A stretch of 64,000 nt of DNA from assembly GCF_000948285.1 (NCBI RefSeq), contig NZ_JYBP01000003.1, forward strand, positions 1 to 64,000, written 5' to 3'. The notes under the pieces are model-generated. The model saw nothing but the letters and a program-made list of their open reading frames with translations. It was not told where the DNA came from and did no database searches. The stretch comes from Geobacillus kaustophilus. Lineage in GTDB: Bacteria > Bacillota > Bacilli > Bacillales > Anoxybacillaceae. The position numbers were made by a program, and so were the translations under genes. Below, in pieces: positions 25,535 through 33,053 of the stretch. Position 1 is the first letter of the stretch; every line of letters starts with the position of its first letter.

Positions 25535-27211
25535 TTACCAGTCATTCTCGCTAGGTAGCTCGTCAATGTCGTCAAAAATGCGGCTATTAAAGTCCTCACG
25601 TTCGACTCCAGCCCACTCAAAACGGTTTTCGACCTCGTAAAGTCCTTCTCTCACATAGTTCAAACTGTGGAATGCGTCATCTGGAGTAGAGTGGTCGTAA
25701 AGTTTCCGACCTGTGGAGGTTGTAGACTCGGAGAATTTCAACTCGAGGGCTGTATAGTGGTCAAAGAATGGCTCGACAAGTTCTGGGTCTTTGTAAGGAA
25801 TGACAATTTCTCTGCGTTTGAACATCTCAATGAGGCAGTCCATCGAGTAAGTGCGGTCAACTTGGAGAGTGTATTCTCCTTTGTATTCACGCTTTTTAGG
25901 GTCAGTTTGGTAGGTGACATATCTGCAAGCTATTGCCATGCGTCCAAAAATCTCAAAGAGTTTTTGAGCTTCATAGGAGCCATAACCAATGTCTCCAACA
26001 ATCTTCTCGACGTTGAAACGGTCAACGAGCTTGACAATGTGAGCAACAAGCTCCTCGTGGTTGTCAATCTTGCAGTTTTCAATGTAGTCGATAACGAGCT
26101 TGCGCTTACCAGCAATAACTTCTCGGTGTCCAATGTGAATAATCGTTTTCGACTTGCCTCCAGAGCCATAGTCAATACCCATGACAGTTGGAATGGTCGA
26201 GCTAGTTTTGAGAGCAAGGTTTCTGTCTGTGCAAGCGAGAACGTCCTCAATGGAGACTGGTTGCTCGCTACCAGAGTAGAACTCACCAAGTACCTCGTTG
26301 GCGAATGTCATAGCGTCCATGGTCATATAATCTCGCCATATTTGATTGGCTGAAATCCATGGCATGTTGAGCTGGGAGAATAGATAACCAGAGTAGAGCT
26401 TGTTTTGTGGTTTCGTTGGCACCCATCTTCCGTTAGTTCTATCCAGCTCGCCTCCACATTCGAGACAGCCAAAGTATCTGCGCTCTTTGTCGGTTCCTTC
26501 GTTCTCAACCATGATGTTGTCCATGGAGAGAAACTGCTCGCGACCACAATGAACACAAGTGACTTGCCACTTCTTTTGGTCTGACTGTCCCCAGAGCACT
26601 CTGTGGTAGTAGGAGCCAGCTTGTTTAGGTGTCCCTGTGTAGAAACAGCGTCCATTAATCTCGAGCTCGTGGTCTCTTATCTCCGAGTGGGAGACAGACT
26701 TCTCAATAGCTTCAATTGCTGTTTGAGTTATGTCTTGCACCTCGTCAAAGAATACCATGTCTCCAGAGATACCTCGGAGAGCGTCTCCATCAGACCATGC
26801 TGAGCCAAAGTAGACAATACTCGAGTTGGAGAAGCCAATGGCTGTTTTAGCGTCACGCTTCTTGTCAACGGAGTGCTCGAGTATTTTTCCTTTGGACTCC
26901 GCTATGGCTTTTCTGAAACGGTCATTCACAAAGCGAGTGACTTGCTCATTACGTGGAGCTGTGTAGGTAATCGTTGTGTGGGGTCTTGTGTAGAGGTGAT
27001 AGAGGAGTTTTCTGCAAACTGTCTCGGACTTTTCGACTTGTCGTCCTGCAACGATAACTATGCGAGGGTGAGGGTCTCGGTAAACATCGAGTAAGTGGTT
27101 TCTCCCTTCAAAGCTAAAAGGTTTCCCTTTGATAGTCCCAGTGAGCTGGGTAAAGTCAATAGGGTCTTGGAGCTTTCGTTGGAGTTCCTTGAGTTGGTGG
27201 ATTGGTAACAC
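25535..27211 (-). CDS. Terminase large subunit (gpA-like)
   Basis: 558 residues from GTG 27211, which has GGAGGTGAAAAT upstream; a longer frame to 27313 lacks a site. ATPase motor: degenerate Walker A (VAGRQVEKSE) and Walker B MVFFDEVQDI. A zinc finger (CVHC, CLEC) lies at about 220-265. The nuclease carries acidic residues in GIDYGSGGKS, VGDIGYGSYE and HSTPDDAFHSL. It cuts and packages phage DNA into the head through the portal encoded next to it. Confidence 0.9.
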   Translation of the reverse strand: MLPIHQLKELQRKLQDPIDFTQLTGTIKGKPFSFEGRNHLLDVYRDPHPRIVIVAGRQVEKSETVCRKLLYHLYTRPHTTITYTAPRNEQVTRFVNDRFRKAIAESKGKILEHSVDKKRDAKTAIGFSNSSIVYFGSAWSDGDALRGISGDMVFFDEVQDITQTAIEAIEKSVSHSEIRDHELEINGRCFYTGTPKQAGSYYHRVLWGQSDQKKWQVTCVHCGREQFLSMDNIMVENEGTDKERRYFGCLECGGELDRTNGRWVPTKPQNKLYSGYLFSQLNMPWISANQIWRDYMTMDAMTFANEVLGEFYSGSEQPVSIEDVLACTDRNLALKTSSTIPTVMGIDYGSGGKSKTIIHIGHREVIAGKRKLVIDYIENCKIDNHEELVAHIVKLVDRFNVEKIVGDIGYGSYEAQKLFEIFGRMAIACRYVTYQTDPKKREYKGEYTLQVDRTYSMDCLIEMFKRREIVIPYKDPELVEPFFDHYTALELKFSESTTSTGRKLYDHSTPDDAFHSLNYVREGLYEVENRFEWAGVEREDFNSRIFDDIDELPSENDW

Positions 27212-27532
27212 ATTTTCACCTCCAGAAGGGGAGTTTGTGAGGGAGGACTGGTGATGGAGCACCTCGTGAGGGCAAAATTCCTTAAAGGAAAATATTATTT
27301 GTAAAAATGTCACAATGTGTGTGTGAAAGACCCCCCACCCCTCATAATTTTCGAGGCTCTTGCGAGCCAGCCCTCGAGAGTAACCTCCGAGAGTGAGCTC
27401 GCCAGTGTGAGCTCCTCAGAGCCTCGAGAAAGGGGCTTTAAGGTGAGGGGTATTATCATATTACCCTCCTTAGTAACACCTCAGAATGACCCATTAGAGA
27501 GCCTTAGAGGGCGTTCCTCAGTGAGTCCTTGG
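27212..27532 (-). other. Gap between the terminase genes with repeated short motifs
   Basis: About 320 bases without a convincing gene. Rich in CTCGAG-like palindromes and GAGGCTC/GAGCCTC arms that could fold on the minus strand upstream of the large terminase start. It includes the 27413-27512 block, which resembles 30762-30862 (CTCAGAGCCTC near the start, then TTATCATA). A pac/cos region is possible but not shown. Confidence 0.4.
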
Positions 27533-28276
27533 TCATTCCTCAGTGTTGTTTGTGTTCTCATAGCTATCTGCACTGCGCTCTCCTTCCAGTTCTTGTGGGG
27601 TTTGCTCAATAGGTTTGCGCTCTGGGGCTGGAGCTTGAGAGAGGAGTATTGCAAGGTCAATCATAGCAGTATTCTCTTTGTTGTCCTTACTTTCTTTGAA
27701 GCGTCTGTCAAGAGCAAGAGCTTGCATGTAACGGAGAAACTTGGAATCATAGTCGTTGTAGCTTTGGCTCTCGTCAACTATCTCGTAGGCTTCTGCAATC
27801 TCTTTGCGCTGGTTGAGAATGAAGTTGCGTAGGGCTCTGTCGAGGAGGAGTATGTTGGCAGGGTCGAGGTCAAGCACCTCAATGTAGTGGTTCATCATCA
27901 CTGTGTAGAACTCGAGCTCCTCTTGGGTCATCACAAAGCGAGAGTATAGACCATGTATGAATCTAGCTCGAGGGTTCAAGTTGGCGAGAGCTCTTTTGCG
28001 ACCCTCCTCAGTGACAGCTCCAGTGGCGTTGCCTCCATGAGCTAAACATCTGCCATTAGTGGAGCCATCTTCTTTGACATATGGAGGGTTTGTGCAAATC
28101 TTGCCAGTGCTTCTGTCGATAGCTCCGCAAATAACGTCAATATTTTTGAGTTGCTTTCTCAAGGCTTCTGCTCGCTTCTTTCTGCTTTTGGTGTATTTCA
28201 TGTTATTTATTTCATCAACTTCCTTCAAAATTTTCGTTCTCAGTTGTTTTGCAACTTCAAGGTCTTTGTTGCTCAT
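27533..28276 (-). CDS. Terminase small subunit-like protein with Cys/His motif
   Basis: About 247 residues from ATG 28276 (GAGGTGATAAACTCA upstream). The centre has CGAIDRSTGKICTNPPY, GRCLAHGGNATG and EEGRKRALANLNPRARFIHG, the HGG-type motif typical of small terminase or terminase-associated proteins, with four possible zinc ligands. Helical remainder. Position directly before the large subunit supports DNA recognition for packaging. Confidence 0.7.
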   Translation of the reverse strand: MSNKDLEVAKQLRTKILKEVDEINNMKYTKSRKKRAEALRKQLKNIDVICGAIDRSTGKICTNPPYVKEDGSTNGRCLAHGGNATGAVTEEGRKRALANLNPRARFIHGLYSRFVMTQEELEFYTVMMNHYIEVLDLDPANILLLDRALRNFILNQRKEIAEAYEIVDESQSYNDYDSKFLRYMQALALDRRFKESKDNKENTAMIDLAILLSQAPAPERKPIEQTPQELEGERSADSYENTNNTEE

Positions 28277-28483
28277 TGAGTTTATCACCTCGCAAGTGAA
28301 AATATTCTCATTTCTAGTCTCTACATGGGGGCAAGTCGCCTCGTCGAGGGGAGGGTTAAACAGAAAAGCACCTCAAAACAACCTCACGAGAGCCCTTGAG
28401 AGACAAGACTTTTCAAGCAATCAACCCACGAGACAGAAAACAACTCAAATTCCACCTCGCAAGGTAAATTTCAACCAAAAATT

Positions 28484-28666
28484 TTAGAGCTGACTCACGA
28501 CAATAAAGTAATGGTTAAACTCCCTCAGAGAGAGTCTTACAGTCATCCCATAGTGGTTTATCACTTCCACGTTATCGCCACTAACAGTGGCTCTATAAAG
28601 GTCTCCCTTACGAAAGACATATTTACCATCTTGAACTTTGTACCTTAAACACCTCACGAGTATCAC
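28484..28666 (-). CDS. Small unknown protein, 60 residues
   Basis: GTG 28666 has GGAGGT eight bases upstream (a longer frame reaches 28687). It overlaps the Com-like gene by 44 bases in another frame. Beta-rich (YKVQDGKYVFRKGDLYRATV, YGMTVRLSLREF). The overlap recalls Mu Com and mom, where Com enables translation of an overlapping downstream gene, but the product is not a Mom homologue that I can recognise. Confidence 0.5.
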   Translation of the reverse strand: MILVRCLRYKVQDGKYVFRKGDLYRATVSGDNVEVINHYGMTVRLSLREFNHYFIVVSQL

Positions 28667-28817
28667 GTTTATGACCTCCATACTCAAACAAGCTAATATA
28701 GTTCACATGCTGACAGTCTTGGCACAATACCACGAGTTGAATTTCCCCTCTAACATACAACTCAGAGCTTTGCTGTATGGTAAGGAGCACTTTATGGCAT
28801 TTCTCACATTGAATCAT
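28623..28817 (-). CDS. Com-like zinc-ribbon protein
   Basis: 64 residues with two CxxC knuckles, CEKCHK at about 4-9 and CQDC at about 32-35. The compact size and spacing resemble phage Mu Com, an RNA-binding translational regulator. ATG 28817 has GGAGGCGACGAAA upstream and overlaps the end of the nuclease gene. It overlaps the following small gene. Role inferred from motif and arrangement. Confidence 0.65.
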   Translation of the reverse strand: MIQCEKCHKVLLTIQQSSELYVRGEIQLVVLCQDCQHVNYISLFEYGGHKRDTREVFKVQSSRW

Positions 28818-29302
28818 TTTCGTCGCCTCCGTTCGAGCTCTTGTTGTGCCACCTCGAGAAGAACAAACAATATCGAGGGGTCTTTGAGAATGAGCTCACG
28901 TTCTTCCTTCTCGTAGAGGATAAAAGCATACTGTTTCCCATAATACTTCCTAAAGAGCTTTATTCTTCTCAGGCTTCGCTTATCCATGTAGCCCTTAACT
29001 TCAATCCAACAGTTAAACTCTGGGAGGTAGAAGTCTGGGAGATAGCTTTCACGTTCAGCTCGAAAGTGAAACCTCTTTGGCTCATAAAGAAACTCAATAC
29101 CCAACTCAGCGAGAAGCTCAGCAAGTTCCACTTCCCAGTTACTCCGAAAGCCACGCTTGAGTTTTTCACTGTAAAACTTAAACTGGCTCGGGTGCTGTTG
29201 CTTCTTGAGATACTCAAGAGCTTCCTCTCGTGAGTTAAATAATCTATGATCAACTCTCCATTTATCACCCTCTCGAGTGAGACGGTGCAAGAGACTTATC
29301 AA
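28814..29302 (-). CDS. PD-(D/E)XK nuclease-like protein
   Basis: 162 residues from TTG 29302 (CAGGAG ten bases upstream). The nuclease core is plain: RSNWEVELAELLAELGIEF, YEPKRFHF, then YLPDFYLPEFNCWIEVKGY (D, then ExK). This layout is shared with TnsA-like and Vsr-like endonucleases. Beside the terminase genes it may help DNA processing, as HNH nucleases do in many cos phages, or act on competing DNA. Its promoter region carries an operator at 29339-29350. Confidence 0.8.
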   Translation of the reverse strand: MISLLHRLTREGDKWRVDHRLFNSREEALEYLKKQQHPSQFKFYSEKLKRGFRSNWEVELAELLAELGIEFLYEPKRFHFRAERESYLPDFYLPEFNCWIEVKGYMDKRSLRRIKLFRKYYGKQYAFILYEKEERELILKDPSILFVLLEVAQQELERRRRK

Positions 29303-29721
29303 TGTGCTTCGACTCCTGCTGTCTAACAGCTTGTAGTTTTACTCCAGTAATAACCACCTCGTCAGTGAAACTGTCCTAGCTATAACTAACTCGGGTCATT
29401 ACTATTCTAGGGTTTAAACACTGAGAGAGATTACTACTAGAGTGTAACTATTTAGTGCTATCTCAGTAATGTTTTTATTTATGTTTTTTTTAGAGAGTAA
29501 CTATTTAGTGTACTCTTATTAGTTCTAACTCAGTTATTTGTTTATGTTTTTATATTTTTTATTTTTATTTACTGAGTTAGAAACTATTTAGTAAACTAAT
29601 ATAGTGTTACTTTATTAGTTAACCTCCTAGAGTTCTTCTCACTAAATATATATCAGTAGGAGGTTACACTTTTTAGTTTACTCTCGAGCCGTTTTTCAGT
29701 ATTTGTAACAAAAATGTAAAA
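29303..29721 (-). repeat. AT-rich intergenic region with operator, inverted repeat and shared block
   Basis: No gene fits. Contents: operator dyad TTACTCCAGTAA (29339-29350); repeats of AACTATTTAGT (about 29446, 29500, 29583); a perfect 12-bp inverted repeat TTCTAACTCAGT (29523-29534 and 29571-29582); and the block at 29641-29672 that recurs at 21507-21540. It separates early small genes from the packaging-head operon and probably contains that operon's promoter. Confidence 0.6.
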
Positions 29722-29748
29722 TAAAAAGGGCTCCCTTGCGAGGAGCCC
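29722..29748 (-). terminator. Intrinsic terminator of the small early genes
   Basis: Minus strand: GGGCTCC, 7-base loop, GGAGCCC, then TTTTTATTTT. It sits just behind the stop at 29755. Confidence 0.88.
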
Positions 29749-29754
29749 ACTCAG

Positions 29755-29961
29755 TTAGATTAACTCTCTGCCTTGTCGGTCTGGAATGAGTTCTTCGTGA
29801 GGGTTACTTATTTTGCCCTCTCGAACGTCTTGAATGATACTGTCAAGCATTCTTATAGCACTCTCACATAGTTCTCTGTCTCGGTCTGTCTTTGCGTCTT
29901 GTATTAGCTTTGTTATTGTCATTTTGCGAGCTTCCAAGTATTCAATTAGCTTGTCGAACAT
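29755..29961 (-). CDS. Small early protein, 68 residues
   Basis: ATG 29961 has GAGGTGAGCAAA upstream (an in-frame GTG at 29970 is too close to that site). Helical: FDKLIEYLEARKMTITKLIQ, then a coil (DRELCESAIRMLDSIIQDV). No recognised family. It overlaps the preceding gene and ends at a terminator, forming a two-gene unit. Confidence 0.55.
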   Translation of the reverse strand: MFDKLIEYLEARKMTITKLIQDAKTDRDRELCESAIRMLDSIIQDVREGKISNPHEELIPDRQGRELI

Positions 29962-30211
29962 TTTGCTCACCTCGAGTAAGGTATAAGTTATTTAGAAGTC
30001 TGTTGCACTCTTGAATAATCGCCTTGAGCTGTTTGAGCTCTTTCTCAAATCCTTCAACCCCAATGAGAATAAACTCAATCGCTGAGGCTTCTGCTCTCAT
30101 GAGGCGAATGTCAAAAATTTTGTCGTCAACTGACAGAGAAGGCTCGAGGTTAACGAGCTCGTCTTGTAAAGACTCAATGGTTACTCGAATATTTTCTCTG
30201 ATAGCTTCCAT
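29942..30211 (-). CDS. Small helical early protein, 89 residues
   Basis: ATG 30211 with GGGAGTTGATACA upstream. Predominantly helical (EAIRENIRVTIESLQDELV, RAEASAIEFILIGVEGFEKE). No family recognised. Its leader has a GC-rich hairpin (30248-30265) and an operator-bearing promoter at 30269-30296. Confidence 0.55.
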   Translation of the reverse strand: MEAIRENIRVTIESLQDELVNLEPSLSVDDKIFDIRLMRAEASAIEFILIGVEGFEKELKQLKAIIQECNRLLNNLYLTRGEQNVRQAN

Positions 30212-30247
30212 TGTATCAACTCCCTTTCAAAGTTTTATTTTCAAGAG

Positions 30248-30296
30248 GGCTGGGTTGCCCCAGCCTCAGTATTACTCCAGTAATACCAACCTACAA
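30248..30296 (-). promoter_or_regulatory. Operator-bearing promoter and leader hairpin
   Basis: Minus strand: TTGTAG, 16-bp spacer with GGTATTACTGGAG, -10 TAATAC (30269-30296); dyad TTACTCCAGTAA at 30272-30283. Immediately downstream is the hairpin GGCTGGG-GCAA-CCCAGCC (30248-30265) without a T tract, so more likely an mRNA 5' structure than a terminator. Confidence 0.55.
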
Positions 30297-30662
30297 AATT
30301 TTAACTCCCTCGGGAGAGAGCCAAACTATTTTCGAGCTTTCAACTGGCTCGCCAGTTTCAACGTTGTAGAAGTAACCAGCTTTGTAAGGGTTATATGTGA
30401 CTTTCTTGAATAGTGTTTCAACTGGGTAGGTGAGAGCGAAGGTTCCAACTACATAAGCGTGAACATTTTTTCTTTTCTCTCTAAGAACTCGCTGGCGACC
30501 TTTTTCGCTGACCTTAAAGGTTGCGTCTCGGAGGAGCACCTCGTCAGCGTATGCTACCACTCGCCCTGTTTTTGCGTCAACGATGGAGTAGCATTTCTTG
30601 TGAAGGTTTTTGTAGACCTTTACTCGCTGACCTATTTTGATTTCTCCCTTGAAAATGAACAT
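30291..30662 (-). CDS. Early protein of unknown function, 123 residues
   Basis: ATG 30662 with GGGAG nine bases upstream. Beta-rich and basic (FIFKGEIKIGQRVKVYKNLHK, TGRVVAYADEVLLRDATFKV, QRVLREKRKNVHAYVVG, YFYNVETGEPVESSKIVWL). No family recognised. A very good promoter with the shared operator (30706-30734) drives it, so its expression is probably repressed in the lysogen. Confidence 0.55.
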   Translation of the reverse strand: MFIFKGEIKIGQRVKVYKNLHKKCYSIVDAKTGRVVAYADEVLLRDATFKVSEKGRQRVLREKRKNVHAYVVGTFALTYPVETLFKKVTYNPYKAGYFYNVETGEPVESSKIVWLSPEGVKIL

Positions 30663-30705
30663 TCTCACCAACTCCCTTTCTAGTGTTTTCCTTGGTCACA
30701 CCTTA

Positions 30706-30734
30706 ATAATACCATGGTAATACCTAGGTGTCAA
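30706..30734 (-). promoter_or_regulatory. Strong promoter with operator in the spacer
   Basis: Minus strand: TTGACA, 17-bp spacer CCTAGGTATTACCATGG, TATTAT. The dyad GGTATTACCATGGTA occupies the spacer. The -35 is a perfect match and the -10 matches at five of six positions. Confidence 0.8.
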
Positions 30735-30891
30735 TACCTTTTTGTCATTTTGCGAGAATGCCCCTCAGAGCCTCAGAAATGCCCCAATTTGAGTTTGGGG
30801 GTGTTATCATACTAGCCACCCCTCAAACGAGGCTGAGAGACCACTTCTCGGGGCTCAGAGAGCGTGTTTCACTTCCTTGGTAATACTCCAG

Positions 30892-30918
30892 TAATAAAAA
30901 TGAGCCCACTAAGGGCTC
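30892..30918 (-). terminator. Intrinsic terminator
   Basis: Minus strand: GAGCCC, 5-base loop, GGGCTC, then ATTTTTATT, just downstream of the stop at 30938. A partial operator dyad (about 30876-30894) overlaps the T tract. Confidence 0.75.
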
Positions 30919-30937
30919 GAAAGGGTAGGGGAGAGGG

Positions 30938-31171
30938 TTATTTGCGGCTCGAGTTGACTCCAAAGCTCCAGAGCTTATTGACAGTTTTGACCCAGAAGTC
31001 CTCCTCAGAAATACCACATTTCACACAACGTCTATAAGTGGACTGGAAAGGGAAGAAGCGTAGCTTGCGAAACATTTTGAAGTATCTCCAGTCACCACAA
31101 TAAGGACACCATAATTGACCTTTGCGCTTTTTCTTTGTATTGTCTACATGTAAGTGTAGTTTATTTTTCAA
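30938..31171 (-). CDS. Small zinc-finger protein
   Basis: About 77 residues from TTG 31171 (GAGGAGG nine bases upstream; the open frame continues to 31189). Two knuckles, CPYC and CVKC, 27 residues apart, form a zinc ribbon, with basic segments on both sides (NTKKKRKG, MFRKLRFFPFQS). Likely binds nucleic acid. Translation is coupled to the gene before it through the overlap. Confidence 0.6.
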   Translation of the reverse strand: MKNKLHLHVDNTKKKRKGQLWCPYCGDWRYFKMFRKLRFFPFQSTYRRCVKCGISEEDFWVKTVNKLWSFGVNSSRK

Positions 31172-31355
31172 TGACTTCAACCTCCTCAAAGTTGAATCGT
31201 TTCATTTTGTGACCGTCTTGGTCTGGTTCGTCGAGTTCAACTTGAATAGGGTAGAGGTAGGGAGCATGGATAAGGGTGGGGTCGATATAGACGACCGTCC
31301 CAGTTCCACTAAACAGGAAAGACTTGCATTTCACACGAGAGCCAACTTCAAGCAC
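31161..31355 (-). CDS. Small SH3-like barrel protein, 64 residues
   Basis: GTG 31355 with GGAGGTG upstream. Pattern LEVGSRVKCKSFLFSGTGTV, then YPIQVELDEPDQDGHKMKRF, ending EVEVIEK, resembles small SH3/KOW-like barrels found in phage early regions. The function is unknown. Overlaps the stop of the gene before it. Confidence 0.55.
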   Translation of the reverse strand: MLEVGSRVKCKSFLFSGTGTVVYIDPTLIHAPYLYPIQVELDEPDQDGHKMKRFNFEEVEVIEK

Positions 31356-31737
31356 TGCGAAACACCTCCATGATGTCGTCTTTTAAGTTGTAAGCCTCAA
31401 TGACGAGGTTTTGGTGTTTGTTACCGACCCAGTTGAGCCAAACAGTGACAATTTTTATGTTAGTGAGGTCGAAAACAGCACAAACTTCATAGCCTTTGCG
31501 TGGGATATTACTTCTCAAGAGAATGCGGTTTGCTCCATTTTTGCGGTGATACTCAATGAGTGAAGGGTTTTTCCAGAGGGTCATAAAGTGGGCTGGGTCA
31601 ATTCCTCGTTGCTTGAAGCGTTTGAAGGAGTAGTCAGTAAAGCTCCATGCTTGAGGAGGAATTTTAAAAAACTCCCTCAAAAGAAACTCTCTCTCAAGCT
31701 CGGTCATTTGAGAAAAGTGTTTTTTGCCTTCCATCAT
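31348..31737 (-). CDS. Early protein, DUF4258/RelE-like fold possible, 129 residues
   Basis: ATG 31737 with AAGGAGTGAGGC upstream. The centre reads YSFKRFKQRGIDPAHFMTLW, then IEYHRKNGANRILLRS and YEVCAVFDLTNIKIVTVWLN, a strand order like small RelE/DUF4258 proteins. No neighbouring antitoxin is evident, so I do not call a toxin. Its promoter (31758-31786) overlaps the end of the kinase-like gene. Confidence 0.5.
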   Translation of the reverse strand: MMEGKKHFSQMTELEREFLLREFFKIPPQAWSFTDYSFKRFKQRGIDPAHFMTLWKNPSLIEYHRKNGANRILLRSNIPRKGYEVCAVFDLTNIKIVTVWLNWVGNKHQNLVIEAYNLKDDIMEVFRSA

Positions 31738-31757
31738 GGTGCCTCACTCCTTTTATT

Positions 31758-31786
31758 AATATAGTTTTACTGTGGTAATACCGAAA
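31758..31786 (-). promoter_or_regulatory. Operator-bearing promoter inside the 3' end of the kinase-like gene
   Basis: Minus strand: weak TTTCGG, 17-bp spacer TATTACCACAGTAAAAC, -10 TATATT. The dyad TTACTGTGGTAA lies at 31767-31778 and its TAA is also the stop codon of the kinase-like gene. Confidence 0.6.
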
Positions 31787-32429
31787 GGGTTAAAAAATTA
31801 ACTGTTACAGTCTTTTTATGAGAGCTGTTACAGTTTGACGGTTTGCTGACTCGTTCCAACATTTCCTCTAGGTTGTCAAGTTCACATTCCATGCTCATAC
31901 GACGATATGAGCTCATTCTCGCTGGGTTGTTACAACGTCTGAAATAACCATAATCAACTACATAGACCCCTTGAGGGCAAGCCATAACGTTGCCAGCGTG
32001 GAGGTCGTTTGGAATCCAGCCTCGCTCGAGACAGCCAGCAACAAATTTTTTGAGTTGTTGTTTTAGCTCCTCGTAGTTAAACTGGTAAGGGTTGTTGTTG
32101 AGTTCGAGTTCCCACAATGTTAAACCTTTAATACGTTGAATAATTAAGTATTTTCCATCTGGAGTGTAAGCGTAAAGAGTAGGGACGAAAGGTAAGCCTT
32201 GCAAACTTTCAAGGACAATGTGGTCATTTACATCTTTGAGCGAATAAACTAGGTCATTGGCTTTGAGAACTAGCTCCTCGTTGATTGCGTAAACTGTGCC
32301 ACAAGTTCCTTGAGCCAGCTCGTCATAATAGTTGTCAATGCTGTCTAGTCCCAATTCAGCTTTGCGAATCACCTCCGTAATGCTTTCTAAAAGTTCATTG
32401 TTGAGAGGATTGACGACTTTCCATTTCAT
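31767..32429 (-). CDS. Protein-kinase-fold protein (phage Ser/Thr kinase-like)
   Basis: About 220 residues from ATG 32429 (GGAGG nine bases upstream). Kinase signatures: glycine-rich start LAQGTCGTVYAI (about 40-51), lysine strand EELVLKANDLV, hinge YLIIQRIKGLTLWEL, catalytic loop NDLHAGNV (D, N) and metal site VVDYGYF in place of DFG. It is short for a eukaryotic-like kinase, closer to RIO/Bud32-type small kinases. It stands alone behind an operator-bearing promoter near the integrase, the usual place for genes expressed in lysogens. Phage kinases there can act in superinfection exclusion; that is inference here. Confidence 0.75.
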   Translation of the reverse strand: MKWKVVNPLNNELLESITEVIRKAELGLDSIDNYYDELAQGTCGTVYAINEELVLKANDLVYSLKDVNDHIVLESLQGLPFVPTLYAYTPDGKYLIIQRIKGLTLWELELNNNPYQFNYEELKQQLKKFVAGCLERGWIPNDLHAGNVMACPQGVYVVDYGYFRRCNNPARMSSYRRMSMECELDNLEEMLERVSKPSNCNSSHKKTVTVNFLTLSVLPQ

Positions 32430-32462
32430 GTTGCTCAACCTCCTTGACTTCTTGGTAAGACC

Positions 32463-32492
32463 ATTATATTACTATGGTAATACCAAAGTCAA
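32463..32492 (-). promoter_or_regulatory. Strong operator-bearing promoter for the kinase-like gene
   Basis: Minus strand: TTGACT, 18-bp spacer TTGGTATTACCATAGTAA, perfect -10 TATAAT. The dyad TTACTATGGTAA (plus strand) is at 32469-32480, within the spacer. Confidence 0.8.
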
Positions 32493-32522
32493 GGGGGGAA
32501 TTATCATTAACACAAAAAAGGC

Positions 32523-32562
32523 AAAAAAAACGAGGGAGGTTTTTATTTAGCATTCCTCCCTC
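32523..32562 (-). terminator. Intrinsic terminator
   Basis: Minus strand: GAGGGAGG, 15-base loop, CCTCCCTC, then G and eight T. Follows the stop at 32568. Confidence 0.88.
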
Positions 32563-32567
32563 AAGTC

Positions 32568-32771
32568 TTATTCTTCATCTTCCGTATTTTCTTTGAACAA
32601 CTCAGACATTTTCTCAATCTCTTTGAGGTCTACTTTGTGACCATTTTCCATGTCTCTTTGGATTAATCTTTTTACATAAGTAGAGAAATATTTGTGTTTG
32701 TTAGCGTATTGATACAAAGCATACTCCATGGGGTCAGCAATATTGAACGCAACCGACTTAACTTTTTTCAT
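32568..32771 (-). CDS. Small ribbon-helix-helix-like protein, 67 residues
   Basis: ATG 32771 with CGGAGGG upstream. An N-terminal strand (MKKVKSVAFNIADP) followed by two helices (EYALYQYANKHKYFSTYVKRLIQ region) and an acidic tail resembles Arc/CopG-type dimeric repressors. It is the first gene after the integrase, with a strong operator-bearing promoter at 33054-33082, so it is a reasonable candidate for the regulator that binds the repeated operators. This has not been shown. An ISL3-like miniature element separates promoter and gene. Confidence 0.55.
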   Translation of the reverse strand: MKKVKSVAFNIADPMEYALYQYANKHKYFSTYVKRLIQRDMENGHKVDLKEIEKMSELFKENTEDEE

Positions 32772-32841
32772 GACTTTTACCCTCCGTACTCATTGATTTT
32801 TTTAATTGATTAATTTTTCCATTGTTTTTTTTATTAATTTT

Positions 32842-32978
32842 GGCTCTTCACCAAAAGTTGTACTTGATTTTTTCTAAACATACCCTATTTACGCTTGTGG
32901 GGGGAAAATCAGCACGTTTTGCATATCTTTGTGCAGGAAACCGTATTGCTTGTCAAGTACATGTTGTGGTGAAGAGCC
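32842..32978. mobile_element. ISL3-like miniature inverted-repeat element A (137 bp)
   Basis: Ends GGCTCTTCACCA... form about 26-bp inverted repeats (arms end in TACTTGA). A perfect 8-bp duplication TTAATTTT flanks it (32834-32841, 32979-32986). No coding capacity. The first 12 bases resemble the ends of the 1,484-bp ISL3 copies, so it could be moved by a related transposase. It lies between promoter 33054-33082 and the small gene at 32568. Confidence 0.85.
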
Positions 32979-33053
32979 TTAATTTTTAATAATTTTGTTT
33001 TACCATTGTTTTTGACTTTTGTTTATTCGTCTCATTTCATTGACTATACTTTT

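Noticed and set aside
30248-30265. GC-rich hairpin called as terminator
   Set aside because: No T tract on either strand and it lies between a promoter and its gene; kept as leader structure.
31348-31737. Toxin of a toxin-antitoxin pair
   Set aside because: The RelE-like pattern is weak and no antitoxin-like partner is adjacent; left as unknown.
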